Below, piece by piece: positions 7,667-17,752 of a stretch of DNA of 37,495 nucleotides (its first letter is position 1; every line of letters starts with the position of its first letter). Source of the DNA: Verrucomicrobiota bacterium (GTDB taxonomy: Bacteria > Verrucomicrobiota > Verrucomicrobiia > Limisphaerales > UBA9464); contig JARXAF010000162.1 of assembly GCA_029865985.1 (NCBI GenBank), positions 1 through 37,495 of the forward strand, in the 5' to 3' direction. The notes under the pieces are model-generated. The model ran no database searches and had not been told where the DNA came from. It saw only the letters and a program-made list of their open reading frames with translations. Made by a program: the position numbers and the translations under genes.

Positions 7667-9839
7667 GACACGCCTCCTGTTGCTCCTCCTGGCGTTAGCC
7701 CTGCCCCTGGCGGCGGCTCCGTCGAGCAAAGACCCCGCCCGCTGGATCGCCGCGGTTTCTCCGGGTTTGTTGCAGGTGGAATTCACCCTGCAGTTCGACC
7801 GGGGTGACGCCCCGCATGGGATTCTCGATCAGGACCCCCGTTCCACCGGGCCTCGATCCAACAGCTTGGCTGATTTGGTGGCCGACGAACGACCTCTGGA
7901 AACCACGGGTTTTCTGGTGGGGCCAACGACCGTGGTCGCCATGGACCCGTGTGTTCATCCGCGATTCATCAAGTCCATTGTGGTCAGACAGGGGGCCAAT
8001 CGCTCCACGGCTCGGATCACGGCCTACGGCGTGGATCAGTGGGCCTTTGTCCTGACCCTCGACCAACCCATCGCCGGGACCAAACCCATCGAATTTCCCG
8101 CCAAGGGCACCGAGTCTCCGGCCGCGTTGGTGAGCTATTTCCGCCAGGACGGACAAATGGTCCGTGTGGCTTTGCCGTGGGGGGGTCAGTATTTGGAAAC
8201 CGAGTCGGGCAAGGCGCTGCGGGTGTTGGAACATCAAGGAGTGGCCCTGAGCGCCCAGGCCCGTCCGCTCGGTTTGGTCATGAATCACCGGCTCGATGCC
8301 GACAACCAGTGGCGGGGCAATCCGCTGGCCTGGAAAATGATCGATGCCACGGCCTTCGCTGCCCAATTGAAGGAGTTGGAGGGGTTGACCGCACAGGCGC
8401 TGGTGCGGGTCCGATTGAGTTTCCGCAGTCCCAAGGCGACCCCGGGCCAGAACCCGATGCGCATGCGCAACCGGGGAGACGAGGAATCGGACGATTCGGC
8501 CACCGAGCGCAATGAGTTGGGCGTGGTTCTGCCTGGAGGGCGCGTGGCGGTGTTGGCGGCGCTCAAGAGCGGGATCACGGCGCGGTTGGAGCGCGCGTCC
8601 ATCCAGCGCGAAGGCAAACCGCCTGTTCCGGCCAAGTTCATCGCCTCGCTCCGAGATTTCGGAGTGTTGGTGGTGGAACCCGAGCAACCGCTCGGTGATG
8701 CGTTGCGGATCGATGCGACGCATCCGGCCGACCGCATGGGTCAGTTGCTGCTGCGGGCTGAGATCGATTTGCGCGGCGAGACCCGTTCTTCCTATTTCCA
8801 CGAATCCCGCATCGCCGGGGTCCGCGTGGGCGCGCGGTTGGAACCCTACCCCGAGCTGCCCGATCCCGAGGTGAAGGATACCTTCCTTTTCACGATGGAC
8901 CGGGCCTTGTTCGCCTTGCCAGTGACCCGCCGGGAACTCCTGGGCGGCGTGCGCGATCCGTTCGCTGGACGTCGCCAGTTGACCACAGCGCGTCAACTGG
9001 CCGAGGCAGTCCGACGCCTGCCCGAGACAGCCGATCCAGCCAATGTGCCTGTGTCCGAGGCCGAAGAAAACCGCTTGGCGTGGCTCGGAGTCGAGTTGCA
9101 GCCGCTGACCCGCGAGTTGGCCCGGGCCAATCAGGTGTCCGACCAGACGCGTGACGGACAAACCGGCGGGTTGATCACGTACATTCACCCCGACTCGCCG
9201 GCCGCCAAGGCGGGCATCAAGGCCGGCATGGTGCTGCTGCGGTTGCGCACCCCGACACAGCCGGTCCCGATCGAGGTTCAATTGGAGGAGGATTTCGCCC
9301 GCGCCCAGGGCTTTCCGTGGGAGCGGTTGGATGACATCCGCGATCAGTTCTTCGAACGTATCCCGACGCCCTGGCCGCCGGTCGAGACCCCGGTGACGCG
9401 GGCCCTGACCGATTTGGGTTTTGGAGCCCGCGTCACGGCGGAGTTCTTCGACGAGGGGCAAGTGCTGAGCCGCGAGTTCGAGGTGGTTCCGGGTCCGACT
9501 CATTACGAGTCGGCGGCGCGGTTCAAGTCGGAGAGCCTGGGCATCACGGTGCGCAATCTCACCTACGACGTCCGTCGCTACATCCAACGCAAGGCCGACG
9601 AGCCGGGCGTGGTGGTTTCGCGAATTGAACCGGGCGCGCGCGCCAGTGTCGCCGGTGTGAAGCCCTACGAGTTGATCACCCACGTGCAAGATCAACCGGT
9701 TTCCACGGTGGCCGACTTCGAACGCCTGGTGGCGGCCGAAAAGGGGGATCTGAAGCTGACACTCAAGCGCATGGCCAAGGGTCGCATCGTGACCATTCGC
9801 GCCGTGTCTTCGGAGACCAAGGCGGAGACCAAGGAGTAG
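7665..9839 (+). CDS. exported PDZ protein, degenerate trypsin-like (DegP-like) protease
   Basis: A 724-residue protein with a clear Sec signal peptide (leucine-rich MTRLLLLLLALALPLAAA). The first 400 or so residues look like a trypsin/DegP-type double barrel (for example ETTGFLVGPTTVVAMDP, GVALSAQARPLGLVMN), but the expected TNxHV histidine box and GNSGGP serine box are not recognisable, so proteolytic activity is doubtful. Two PDZ domains follow, at about 466-545 (LGVELQPL ... SPAAKAGIKAGMVLL) and about 625-715 (SLGITVRNL ... ASVAGVKPYELI). It heads a tight operon with the DUF1549/DUF1553 and DUF1501 genes, suggesting it binds or chaperones exported partners. The pseudo-protease call is an inference from missing motifs. 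An alternative is a family with a shifted active site. Confidence 0.8.
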   Translation: MTRLLLLLLALALPLAAAPSSKDPARWIAAVSPGLLQVEFTLQFDRGDAPHGILDQDPRSTGPRSNSLADLVADERPLETTGFLVGPTTVVAMDPCVHPRFIKSIVVRQGANRSTARITAYGVDQWAFVLTLDQPIAGTKPIEFPAKGTESPAALVSYFRQDGQMVRVALPWGGQYLETESGKALRVLEHQGVALSAQARPLGLVMNHRLDADNQWRGNPLAWKMIDATAFAAQLKELEGLTAQALVRVRLSFRSPKATPGQNPMRMRNRGDEESDDSATERNELGVVLPGGRVAVLAALKSGITARLERASIQREGKPPVPAKFIASLRDFGVLVVEPEQPLGDALRIDATHPADRMGQLLLRAEIDLRGETRSSYFHESRIAGVRVGARLEPYPELPDPEVKDTFLFTMDRALFALPVTRRELLGGVRDPFAGRRQLTTARQLAEAVRRLPETADPANVPVSEAEENRLAWLGVELQPLTRELARANQVSDQTRDGQTGGLITYIHPDSPAAKAGIKAGMVLLRLRTPTQPVPIEVQLEEDFARAQGFPWERLDDIRDQFFERIPTPWPPVETPVTRALTDLGFGARVTAEFFDEGQVLSREFEVVPGPTHYESAARFKSESLGITVRNLTYDVRRYIQRKADEPGVVVSRIEPGARASVAGVKPYELITHVQDQPVSTVADFERLVAAEKGDLKLTLKRMAKGRIVTIRAVSSETKAETKE

Positions 9840-9846
9840 GAAGACC

Positions 9847-12366
9847 ATGAATCAACCGGCATTGAGCATTGGGTCTGGCAGGGGTGGGTGGGTTGCTGCC
9901 CTTCGATGGACAGGGATCGCATCCCTTTTTGCCCTCGCACTCAATGCGGCTGAAGCACCGGCCAATGAATCCCATTGGGCGTTTCTCCCGGTTTCGCGTC
10001 CTTCCATTCCCGCACTCGAAGCCGCGTCAGAGGTTGTCAATCCGGTCGACGCGTTCATTCAGGCCCGTCTTTCTCAAAGCGCGTTGAAGCCTTCCGCTGA
10101 GGCAGATCGCGGCACTCTCATCCGGCGGTTGTATTTGGTCATGCTGGGAGTGCCACCGACTCCGGAAGAGGTGTCCGCGTTCGTGTCGGACACCCGACCC
10201 CAGGCCTTCGAACGCCAGGTGGACCGGGTTCTGGAAGACGCCCGTTATGGTGAACGCTGGGGGCGTCATTGGTTGGATGTCATCCGCTTTGCCGAGAGCA
10301 ACGGGTTCGAGACCAACCGGGAGCGGTTGAGTGCGTGGCGCTTCCGCGACTACGTGATCAACGCCTTCAACACCGACAAGCCTTACGATCGGTTCATCCG
10401 CGAGCAAATCGCCGGCGACGCATTGGGTGTCGACGTGGCCACGGGCTTTCTGGTCGGCGGGCCAGTGGACATCGTGAAGAGCCCGGACATCACACTCACC
10501 GCCCAGCAGCGCGCCGATGAGATCGACGACATGGTGGGCACCACCGGGACTTCATTCCTTGGACTCACCTTGGGTTGTGCGCGTTGCCACACCCACAAGT
10601 TCGATCCCGTCACCCACACGGAATATTACGCCTTGTCGGCCATCTTCTCCGGTGTCCAGCACGGTGAACGCCCGTTGCCCCCATCACCGGAACGGGCTGC
10701 GAATGTGACGCGAATCGAAGACCGCATTCGTGATTTGGAGAAGCAACTCGAAGCTTACATTCCGAAGGCGGTGACTTCTTCCTCGACGGCTCGCAAGGAC
10801 CTTCGCCCGGCTGTAAACTCCGTCCGGAACGAAGACCGCTTTGCGGAAACCGAAGCGCGATTCCTTCGCTTCACCATCCTGGCCTCCAGCGGTGGCGAAC
10901 CGTGCATCGATGAGCTCGAGGCTGGGGCGGGCAATGTCAATTTGGCTCTGGCCTCGGCAGGAACCAAAGCCACGGCCTCGGGGAGTCTGGCCGGCTATGA
11001 GATCCACAAGCTGGAGCATTTGAATGATGGGCGTCCCGGCAACGCTCGATCGTGGATTTCCAGCGAGGCAGGCAAGGGCTGGGTGCAATTGGAGTTCCCC
11101 AAGACCGTTCGCATCGACCGCGTGGTCTGGGGGCGTGACCGGGAGGGGGGATTCAAGGACCGCGTGGCGACTCAGTACCGCATTGAGGTCGCGACCGAGC
11201 CGGGTGCCTGGAAGACGGTGGCCTCCTCCGAAGATCGGGTTCCCTTTGCCGGGGAATCCACCAAGCCCGCAGGGCCCGTCTACCGCTTTGATGGCATCGC
11301 CGAATCCGAGGCTGCCCAAGGACGGCGTTGGCTGGCGGAACTCGAATCAGCTCGCAAGGAGAAGGGCGAGTTGTCGAAGTCACCCACGGTGTATTCTGGA
11401 ACGTTCTCGCAGCCAGGGCCGACCCATCGGCTGCATCGTGGCGATCCGCTCCAGAAGCGCGAGGAGGTCACTCCGGGAACATTGGCGTTGTTCCAGCCCT
11501 TGACCATGCCCACGAACGCTCCGGAGCGCGACCGTCGTCTCGCTTTAGCGGACTGGATCGCCCGATCGGACAACCCGCTGACCGCTCGGGTGATTGTCAA
11601 TCGCGTGTGGCAGCATCAGTTCGGAGTGGGGTTGGTCAACACGCCCAACGACTTCGGCAAGAACGGCTCCAAGCCTTCGCATCCGGAACTGCTGGATTGG
11701 CTGGCCAGTGATTTGGTGGAGCACGGTTGGAGCCTCAAGCATTTGCAGCGGCGCATTCTGACTTCGGCCACCTGGCGGCAATCGGGAACCCCTCGCAAGG
11801 AGGCCCTGGCGGTGGATGCCGGCAGCCGATTGCTGTGGCGTTTCCCGCCGCGGCGACTGGAAGCCGAAGGCATCCGTGACAGCATCTTGGCCGTCAGCGG
11901 TAACCTCGATCGATCTCGGGGAGGACCGAGTTTCTATTTGCACGAGGTGGATCGGGAGAACGTCTACCATTACCACCCCAAGGAAGCGTTCGGGCCCGCC
12001 GATACGCGGCGCATGGTCTATGCCTTCAAGGTTCGCATGGAGCAGGATGGGATCTTCGGGGCGTTCGATTGTCCGGATGGCAGTTTGGTCATGCCCAAGC
12101 GCAGTGTTTCCACGACGCCCTTGCAGGCGCTCAATCTCTTCAACAGCCGATTCATTCTCGACCAGTCGCAGACCTTTGCCGGCCGGTTGCGGCGTGAGGT
12201 CGGAGACGATCCCGCGGGCCAGGTTCGTGCCGCGTGGCAACTGGCCTTCAATCGGGTTCCGCAGCGGACCGAGGTGGAGGAAGCGGTGGCCTTTGTTCGT
12301 TCGGAAGGGTTGCAGGCTTTTTGCCGAGGCATCCTCAACGCCAACGAGTTTCTGTTCATCCCATGA
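9847..12366 (+). CDS. DUF1549/DUF1553 exported protein with discoidin-like insert
   Basis: An 839-residue protein with an N-terminal signal segment (about residues 18-35). DUF1549 spans roughly 60-290 and contains [38 protein letters not shown] and a CxxCH at C244-C247-H248 ([12 protein letters not shown]), a possible haem attachment site. About 330-480 resembles an F5/8 type C (discoidin) domain ([18 protein letters not shown] ... [20 protein letters not shown]). DUF1553 fills the C-terminus from about 555, with [13 protein letters not shown] and [18 protein letters not shown]. The family is abundant in Planctomycetes and Verrucomicrobia and usually sits beside DUF1501, as here; function is unknown. 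AAGGAG at 9831-9836 serves ATG 9847, 7 bases after the preceding stop. The stop overlaps the next start as ATGA. Confidence 0.9.
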   Translation: MNQPALSIGSGRGGWVAALRWTGIASLFALALNAAEAPANESHWAFLPVSRPSIPALEAASEVVNPVDAFIQARLSQSALKPSAEADRGTLIRRLYLVMLGVPPTPEEVSAFVSDTRPQAFERQVDRVLEDARYGERWGRHWLDVIRFAESNGFETNRERLSAWRFRDYVINAFNTDKPYDRFIREQIAGDALGVDVATGFLVGGPVDIVKSPDITLTAQQRADEIDDMVGTTGTSFLGLTLGCARCHTHKFDPVTHTEYYALSAIFSGVQHGERPLPPSPERAANVTRIEDRIRDLEKQLEAYIPKAVTSSSTARKDLRPAVNSVRNEDRFAETEARFLRFTILASSGGEPCIDELEAGAGNVNLALASAGTKATASGSLAGYEIHKLEHLNDGRPGNARSWISSEAGKGWVQLEFPKTVRIDRVVWGRDREGGFKDRVATQYRIEVATEPGAWKTVASSEDRVPFAGESTKPAGPVYRFDGIAESEAAQGRRWLAELESARKEKGELSKSPTVYSGTFSQPGPTHRLHRGDPLQKREEVTPGTLALFQPLTMPTNAPERDRRLALADWIARSDNPLTARVIVNRVWQHQFGVGLVNTPNDFGKNGSKPSHPELLDWLASDLVEHGWSLKHLQRRILTSATWRQSGTPRKEALAVDAGSRLLWRFPPRRLEAEGIRDSILAVSGNLDRSRGGPSFYLHEVDRENVYHYHPKEAFGPADTRRMVYAFKVRMEQDGIFGAFDCPDGSLVMPKRSVSTTPLQALNLFNSRFILDQSQTFAGRLRREVGDDPAGQVRAAWQLAFNRVPQRTEVEEAVAFVRSEGLQAFCRGILNANEFLFIP

Positions 12367-13868
12367 GCGCGCCGAACCTTCCCACTTTCCACAGCCCACT
12401 GCTGAATCGGCGTCGCTTCCTCGGCGACACCGGTCTGGGCCTGGGATCCATTGCCTTGACCCATCTTCTGGGCCGACAGGGTCTTCTGGCTGAAACGCCC
12501 GGTCGCCCGGAACCCTTCCGCCCGGCGATCGATCCAGGTCGGCCTTATGGTGCGCGCCAACCGCACTTCGCGCCGCGCGCCAAGAATGTGTTGGTGATCT
12601 TCTGCAGCGGGGCCTGCAGCCAGCTCGACACCTTCGATTACAAGCCGGAGTTGATACGACGCCATGGTCAACCCATGCCCGGCACCGAGAAGCTCATCAC
12701 CTTCCAGGGTGAGCAGGGGGCACTCAACAAGAGCCCGTGGCAGTTCCGTCCCCGCGGTCAGAGCGGCAAGATGATCTCGGACTTGCTGCCACACCTCGGC
12801 GATCTGGCCGATGAGATGTGCTTCATCCACTCCATGCAGGGGAAGACCAACACGCACGGCCCCGGCGAGAATTACATGTCCACCGGCTACACGCTGGATG
12901 GATTTCCCAGCATGGGAGCGTGGATGACCTACGCACTGGGCAGCGACGACCAGAGCCTGCCCGCCTATGTGGCGATCCCTGACCCGCGCGGGAAGCCCCA
13001 GAACAGCGTGAACAACTGGGCGCCCGGATTCTTGCCGGCGGCCTTTCAAGGCACCGAGTTCAACGCCACAAACCCGATCCGCAACTTGGCCCGCCCCGGT
13101 GGCGTGGCTGCATCCAGCGACAGTGCTACGCGGAGTTTTCTCCAGCGCCTCAATGAACGCCACGCTGAGCGGTTTCCCGGTGACACCGAACTGGCCGCGC
13201 GAATCGCCAGCTACGAATTAGCCGCCCGCATGCAGCTCACCGTCCCGGAGGTGGCCAACTTGTCCAGCGAGCCCGAACACATCTTGCGGCTCTACGGAGC
13301 CGATGAAGGTGGAACCAAGATCAAGGACACCCGGGCGGCCTACGCCCGCAATTGTATCCTCGCTCGCCGGCTGATCGAAAAGGGAGTCCGGTTTGTTCAG
13401 CTCTTCAATGGCGCCTACCAGACCGGAGGCGAAGGGGTGAGCAACTGGGATGGTCACAAGGACATCGCCAACCAATACGCCGTGCATGGTCCGGTGCTCG
13501 ACAAGCCCACGGCCGGCTTGCTCATCGACTTGCGTCAGCGCGGTCTGTTGGAAGACACGCTGTTGGTCTGGTGCACGGAGTTTGGTCGCATGCCGACCTT
13601 CCAAAAGGGTTCCCAAGGGCGCGACCACAACCCGGCTGGGTTCACCTGCTGGATGGCGGGGGCCGGAGTGAAGCGCGGGTTCAGTCACGGAGCCACCGAC
13701 GAGTTCGGATACAAATCTATCGAGAACGTGGTCACGGTGCACGACTTCCACGCCACGATCTTGCACTTGCTCGGACTCGACCACCAACGCCTCACCTACT
13801 ACCACAACGGCCTCGAGCGTCGCCTAACTGACGTTCACGGCGAGGTGGTTCAGTCGGTGTTGGCTTGA
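12363..13868 (+). CDS. DUF1501 protein with Tat-type signal
   Basis: A 501-residue DUF1501 protein, a family related to the alkaline-phosphatase/sulfatase superfamily. Residues 15-20 (NRRRFL) followed by [17 protein letters not shown] make a twin-arginine-like signal, implying export in a folded state. Family landmarks are [71 protein letters not shown] and [19 protein letters not shown] near the C-terminus. His/Asp residues in those segments are likely metal ligands by analogy. No activity has been firmly shown for the family. The start is fixed by the 4-base ATGA overlap with the DUF1549/DUF1553 gene, which implies translational coupling. This is the standard gene order for the pair. Confidence 0.92.
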   Translation: MSAPNLPTFHSPLLNRRRFLGDTGLGLGSIALTHLLGRQGLLAETPGRPEPFRPAIDPGRPYGARQPHFAPRAKNVLVIFCSGACSQLDTFDYKPELIRRHGQPMPGTEKLITFQGEQGALNKSPWQFRPRGQSGKMISDLLPHLGDLADEMCFIHSMQGKTNTHGPGENYMSTGYTLDGFPSMGAWMTYALGSDDQSLPAYVAIPDPRGKPQNSVNNWAPGFLPAAFQGTEFNATNPIRNLARPGGVAASSDSATRSFLQRLNERHAERFPGDTELAARIASYELAARMQLTVPEVANLSSEPEHILRLYGADEGGTKIKDTRAAYARNCILARRLIEKGVRFVQLFNGAYQTGGEGVSNWDGHKDIANQYAVHGPVLDKPTAGLLIDLRQRGLLEDTLLVWCTEFGRMPTFQKGSQGRDHNPAGFTCWMAGAGVKRGFSHGATDEFGYKSIENVVTVHDFHATILHLLGLDHQRLTYYHNGLERRLTDVHGEVVQSVLA

Positions 13869-13931
13869 GCGATTGGTGGCGCGGTTGCTTTGCACCCAAC
13901 CGAATAGTTCCGGCTGAACCTCGATGCACTC

Positions 13932-15368
13932 TCAGGCCAGCAGCAGGGCTCGGCAAGCCTTCTCGAGCTTCTTGAGCTGGGCGGCTGACTTGGCCTCGAT
14001 GTAGCAGCGGATCAAGGGCTCAGTGCCGCTGGCGCGGAAGGCGACCCACTCGCGGTTCGGTAACAAGAACTTGAAGCCGTCGGTGGTGATGAATTGCTGC
14101 ACCTGGGCCGTGCCGACCTTGTCGAGACCTGCAGCCAGTCGCTGGAGCAGCGCCTCTTTTTTGTCGGGCGGAATGGCCACGTTGATGCGCGTGGTGTGGA
14201 ACTCGCCGGTCTTCTTCTCCAGTTCCGCCAAGATCTTCATTAAGGGCTTCTTCTCGGTGGCCACGAGTTCGGCCATGAGCAGGCACGCCAGGATGCCGTC
14301 CTTCTCGGGCACGTGCCCCTTCACGCTGAGACCGCCGGACTCTTCACCACCTACGATGATCGGTTCCGATTCCATCAGGGCCCCAATGTATTTGAAGCCC
14401 ACGGGCGTCTCATGGACCTGCACTCCCAGCAGTTCGGCCACCGCATCGACCTGATGGCTGGTCGGAACTGTGCGCACCACCGCGCCGGTCCAGCCACGGT
14501 TCTTCTTCAGGTGATAGAGGGCCAGGGCGAGGATTTGGTTGGGAGTGAGCCAGGTGCCGTCGCGGTCCACGATGCCGAAACGGTCGGCATCCCCGTCGAG
14601 TCCCAGACCCAGGGTCGCCTTGCCGGACAGGACTGCTTCGCGGGCCGGTGCCATGCCTTCAGCATTGGGTTCCGGATGATGTCCGCCAAAGCTGGGGTTC
14701 AACGTGTCGTGGAACCGCAGGACCTTGGCCCCACCGTCTTCTTCGAGCAGCGTGTCGAGGTAGCCGCGACCGGTGCCGTACATGAGTTCGACGGCGACCT
14801 TGAGTTTGGCCTTCTTGATGACGTCAAACTGGATGAGTTTGCGCAGTTGCTTGAGATAAGCCGGGGCTGGATCGATCTCTTTGCAGCGGAACGAGCCGAC
14901 CAATCCGGCCTGAAAGGTCCAGCCCGATTCCTGACGGTGGCGGATGTGGCCTTCGATGCGGCGGGTGACCTCGGGAGGAGCGGCGGCTCCATTGGAGACA
15001 CTGAACTTGAGTCCCTGATATTCAGCCGGGTTGTGGCTGGCGGTCATATTGATGCCGCCCAAGGCCTTACGCACCCGAATCGCGTGGGCGATGACCGGGG
15101 TCGGCGCATCCCGCTGGCAGAGCAGGGGAACCAGCCCGTTGGCGGCCAGCACTTCGGCCACGGCCAGGGAGAATTCGCGGCCCAGAAACCGGGTGTCGTG
15201 ACCGATGATGACTTCGGGTTTCTGGGAGGCAGCGGTGTCTCCGGCCGCCTTGAGTTCCTCGAGCAAGTAGTCGGCGATGCCTTGCGCGGCGAACCGCACG
15301 TTTTCGAAGGTGAAGTCCCGGGCGATGAGCCCACGCCATCCGGAGGTACCGAACTTGATCGAAGTCAC
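13932..15368 (-). CDS. phosphoglucomutase/phosphomannomutase
   Basis: A 478-residue alpha-D-phosphohexomutase. It opens MTSIKFGTSGWRG, carries the phosphoserine loop TASHNP (S111), the metal loop GLDGDADRFG (D258, D260, D262), the sugar-binding loop GGEESGG and the phosphate-binding RASGTEPLIR. The enzyme interconverts hexose 1- and 6-phosphates in the cytoplasm for glycogen, cell-wall or capsule precursors. Glucose versus mannose preference cannot be settled by eye. GTG at 15368 was preferred because the conserved N-terminus begins there; an in-frame ATG at 15461 would add 31 unlike residues. It is convergent with the DUF1501 gene, with 63 bases and no clear terminator between. It appears to be a single-gene unit. 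Confidence 0.92.
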   Translation of the reverse strand: MTSIKFGTSGWRGLIARDFTFENVRFAAQGIADYLLEELKAAGDTAASQKPEVIIGHDTRFLGREFSLAVAEVLAANGLVPLLCQRDAPTPVIAHAIRVRKALGGINMTASHNPAEYQGLKFSVSNGAAAPPEVTRRIEGHIRHRQESGWTFQAGLVGSFRCKEIDPAPAYLKQLRKLIQFDVIKKAKLKVAVELMYGTGRGYLDTLLEEDGGAKVLRFHDTLNPSFGGHHPEPNAEGMAPAREAVLSGKATLGLGLDGDADRFGIVDRDGTWLTPNQILALALYHLKKNRGWTGAVVRTVPTSHQVDAVAELLGVQVHETPVGFKYIGALMESEPIIVGGEESGGLSVKGHVPEKDGILACLLMAELVATEKKPLMKILAELEKKTGEFHTTRINVAIPPDKKEALLQRLAAGLDKVGTAQVQQFITTDGFKFLLPNREWVAFRASGTEPLIRCYIEAKSAAQLKKLEKACRALLLA

Positions 15369-15549
15369 ACAGGAGTTGTCGGCCGATGGCTCGAGGATTT
15401 CAAGCCGGGCGAGGCCTTTTCTTGAATTCTGTCTGCTTGCGGAGCCAGGTCGTGGAGCCATTTCGGGAGGGCCGGAGAAGGAGTGGAATCAGAGCCCTTC
15501 CATCCCAAGGAGTCGGTGGGTAAGCATCTTGGTTAAAGAGATCTATCCA

Positions 15550-16044
15550 ATGAACCTGCTCAAGAATCCGCTGCGCCATTCTTTGAGATGTCTTTCGAAG
15601 AGTCGTTCTTCCCCTGGGTTCGCCCTCATTCGGCACCTCTATTTGGTGATGGGGTTGTCCATGATCGGTTTGGCCTCAGTCACCGTTTTCTTCTATGTGA
15701 AGACGCTTTGGGCCTCTGGAGCTTCGGTGGACCTGACCTTTCGGACGGTTCCCATGGGTGTCGCTTTGGTGGTTTTTCTGTTGGGTGTCGCTTTTGTCCG
15801 CTCGGCCCTGTCGCTCTCTCGGTTGGATGGTTGGGAAAAGGCGCTGGAGCCCGTGAACTGGCCAGATTCGGGCTCGATCTCAGAGCCTGCTGGTTCGGAA
15901 CGGGTCGAGAAGGAAAAGGCTATTCGGGATGCCTACCAATGCACGGCCTGTGGAGCGTGGATTGAGGATGCTTCCGCGGTTTCTCCCAGTGGTGATGTTC
16001 GATGCGCCTATTGCAACGTCTGGTTCAATGTCCACCGGCATTAA
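15550..16044 (+). CDS. small membrane protein with C-terminal zinc ribbon
   Basis: A 164-residue protein not matched to a named family. Two hydrophobic helices (about 28-52 and 66-90) form a hairpin in the membrane. A polar linker leads to four cysteines in a CTAC...CAYC arrangement (C121, C124, C142, C145), a rubredoxin/zinc-ribbon-like knuckle, ending NVWFNVHRH. By the positive-inside tendency (basic N-terminus) both ends are probably cytoplasmic. The function is unknown; metal binding is inferred from cysteine spacing alone. ATG at 15550 follows an AAAGAGAT stretch that could serve as a weak ribosome site. It is divergent from the phosphohexomutase (181 bases apart) and convergent with the second DUF1501 gene (52 bases). 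Confidence 0.7.
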   Translation: MNLLKNPLRHSLRCLSKSRSSPGFALIRHLYLVMGLSMIGLASVTVFFYVKTLWASGASVDLTFRTVPMGVALVVFLLGVAFVRSALSLSRLDGWEKALEPVNWPDSGSISEPAGSERVEKEKAIRDAYQCTACGAWIEDASAVSPSGDVRCAYCNVWFNVHRH

Positions 16045-16096
16045 GCGGTGGAGATCTTCGCCGTGATGGAGCCCAGCCCAGCGAGACGATGTTCGT

Positions 16097-17752
16097 TCAA
16101 ATCAAGTCGGGCTCGCCGGTGATGCGGACCTTGTCCTGCGCCTGGATGCCGCCGGACTTGAGGCTTTGGTTCGGGTCGGCGTAGCCGGGGATGATGCGGT
16201 TGAGTTGCTCCTGGCTGGCCCCGAGATGATCGCGGATGACCTTGCCCATCACTGAGCGGAAATCGGTCGCGCGCTGCAAGTAGCGGCCGGTGCTCTGGAA
16301 CATCGAGCCATTCATGCCCGTTTGCCAGGCCACCGGATCCGACGGGCCGCAGTTGAAAACACCACTGTGGGTGACCTTGCCGGTGGCGTCGGTGCGCAAC
16401 CCCTTGATGCCGCCACCGGCGACATACATGACGCTGGCCTCGGCGTGGTCGGTGCCGTTGTCGGAATTCTCGATGGTGGTGCGACCGAACTCCGACAAGG
16501 TCACGATGACCAGGTCGTCCCAGCGGCACTGGTCGGCATACCGGCGGAAATACTGCCGGAGCGCGTAGATTGACCAGCCGACCCGCTGCAACAAGCTTGC
16601 GTGGGCGCCGGTGACCCCGCCTTGGTTGCTGTGGGTGTCCCAGCCGTCGATTTGGGTACCGGCCACGAGGGCATCGGTTTTGTTGAGGACCAATGCCGCC
16701 GACTTGAGTTGGTTGAAGTAGCCGTAGGCGGAAGTGGGAACCACATAGCCCGGGTTATTGGTGCCCGACGGCCCGGCTCCGTTCTTGGCGTTGGTGGTCG
16801 GGAATAGATAATACGGTTTGTTGCCGTCCGAGTTTTCGCTGTCGACGAAGGTGTTGCCGGTTTCGCTGAAATCGATGCCGGCAAAGATCTCCAGCGTGCG
16901 GCGCATGTTCTCATATTGCTGCTGGAGCAGGTCTCGGTTGGCTTTGTCGGGGAAGGAGGCGCCCGTGGCTGCCTCGAGCGTGCGGGCGGCCTTGAGATTG
17001 CCGTCGGCGGTATTGGGTACACCCAGCAAATCGTAGCGGGTCGGGTCTGAAAGATTGGTCATCGCCGCGCGGGATCCACGCAGGAGGAGCGGTAGCGAAT
17101 TTTGGAAGGAGACGCCGGTCAGCGAGTTCTTTCCAGCACGGCCCGATTCAACCATGGCTCGGTAGAGCAGGCCGTCCTTGACCATGTTGGTCCGGGGAGC
17201 GCCGGTTTCCCAATAGGCTTGGGAATCGAAGTGGGAACGTGATTGCTGCGGATAAGCCACCCGGTGGATGAGGGCCAATTCACCCGCATTGTAGACCGGC
17301 GTCAGGAATTTGAGTGCCGGATGCAGTCCGGCAAACCCATTGCCCAGTGGCAGTGAGTAGGGATAGGCGAAGGTGGCCCCGGTGGTGCCCGCCTCAGGAA
17401 ACAGCGCCTTGCCCTGGGCGTTCCAGCTTTGTGCGGGATCGACCGGGATGGCGATGTTGTCGCGGATTTTGGGACCGTAGGCGTCGTCGCCGTGGGGTAT
17501 GACGTTGTTGAGGCCGTCATTGGCCCCGCGCAGGAAGATGAAGAGCAGTTTCTTCACCCGGCCGTTGGCGTTCGGTTGTCCGATCCCGCCCTCTGCGAGT
17601 GCCTTCTGGACGAAGAGCGGCACATCGGTCAGCGAGCTGAGGGCAGCCGTGGCCGCTAGGCCGGTGGCGGTGCTGAAGAAGTTCCGGCGGGTGAGGATAT
17701 GGGGCGTATTCATGGCGCGGGAGTCGGAGCGGTTTTCAGTGCCGGACCTCAT
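16097..17752 (-). CDS. DUF1501 protein (second copy, downstream of DUF1800)
   Basis: A 551-residue DUF1501 protein, divergent from the one at 12363. The N-terminus has TRRNFFSTATGLAATAALSSL (about 21-41), a twin-arginine-like export signal, then KKLLFIFLRGANDGLNNVIPHGDDAY, LPLGNGFAGLHPAL, RSHFDSQAYWETG, GWDTHSNQGG and VIVTLSEFGRTTIENSDNGTDHAEASVMYVAGGGIKG. These are the hallmarks of the DUF1501 subgroup paired with DUF1800. ATG at 17752 overlaps the DUF1800 stop as ATGA, which supports it as the coupled start. An internal ATG at 17713 gives a shorter, also family-like N-terminus (MNTPHILTRRNFF). It probably acts outside the cytoplasm; its substrate is unknown. Confidence 0.9.
   Translation of the reverse strand: MRSGTENRSDSRAMNTPHILTRRNFFSTATGLAATAALSSLTDVPLFVQKALAEGGIGQPNANGRVKKLLFIFLRGANDGLNNVIPHGDDAYGPKIRDNIAIPVDPAQSWNAQGKALFPEAGTTGATFAYPYSLPLGNGFAGLHPALKFLTPVYNAGELALIHRVAYPQQSRSHFDSQAYWETGAPRTNMVKDGLLYRAMVESGRAGKNSLTGVSFQNSLPLLLRGSRAAMTNLSDPTRYDLLGVPNTADGNLKAARTLEAATGASFPDKANRDLLQQQYENMRRTLEIFAGIDFSETGNTFVDSENSDGNKPYYLFPTTNAKNGAGPSGTNNPGYVVPTSAYGYFNQLKSAALVLNKTDALVAGTQIDGWDTHSNQGGVTGAHASLLQRVGWSIYALRQYFRRYADQCRWDDLVIVTLSEFGRTTIENSDNGTDHAEASVMYVAGGGIKGLRTDATGKVTHSGVFNCGPSDPVAWQTGMNGSMFQSTGRYLQRATDFRSVMGKVIRDHLGASQEQLNRIIPGYADPNQSLKSGGIQAQDKVRITGEPDLI

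Noticed and set aside
7695-9848. A 717-codon open frame on the minus strand
   Set aside because: It mirrors the PDZ protein gene, which has a signal peptide and two PDZ domains; the mirrored product is rich in His/Arg/Gln and resembles nothing.
13869-13931. Possible terminator between the DUF1501 and phosphohexomutase genes
   Set aside because: A CGGTTG/CAACCG pairing is visible, but the stem is only six pairs with a 9-base loop and no T-run on either strand.
12363-17752. The two DUF1501 genes as a recent duplication
   Set aside because: They differ throughout, belong to different subgroups (one with DUF1549/DUF1553, one with DUF1800) and share only family motifs.
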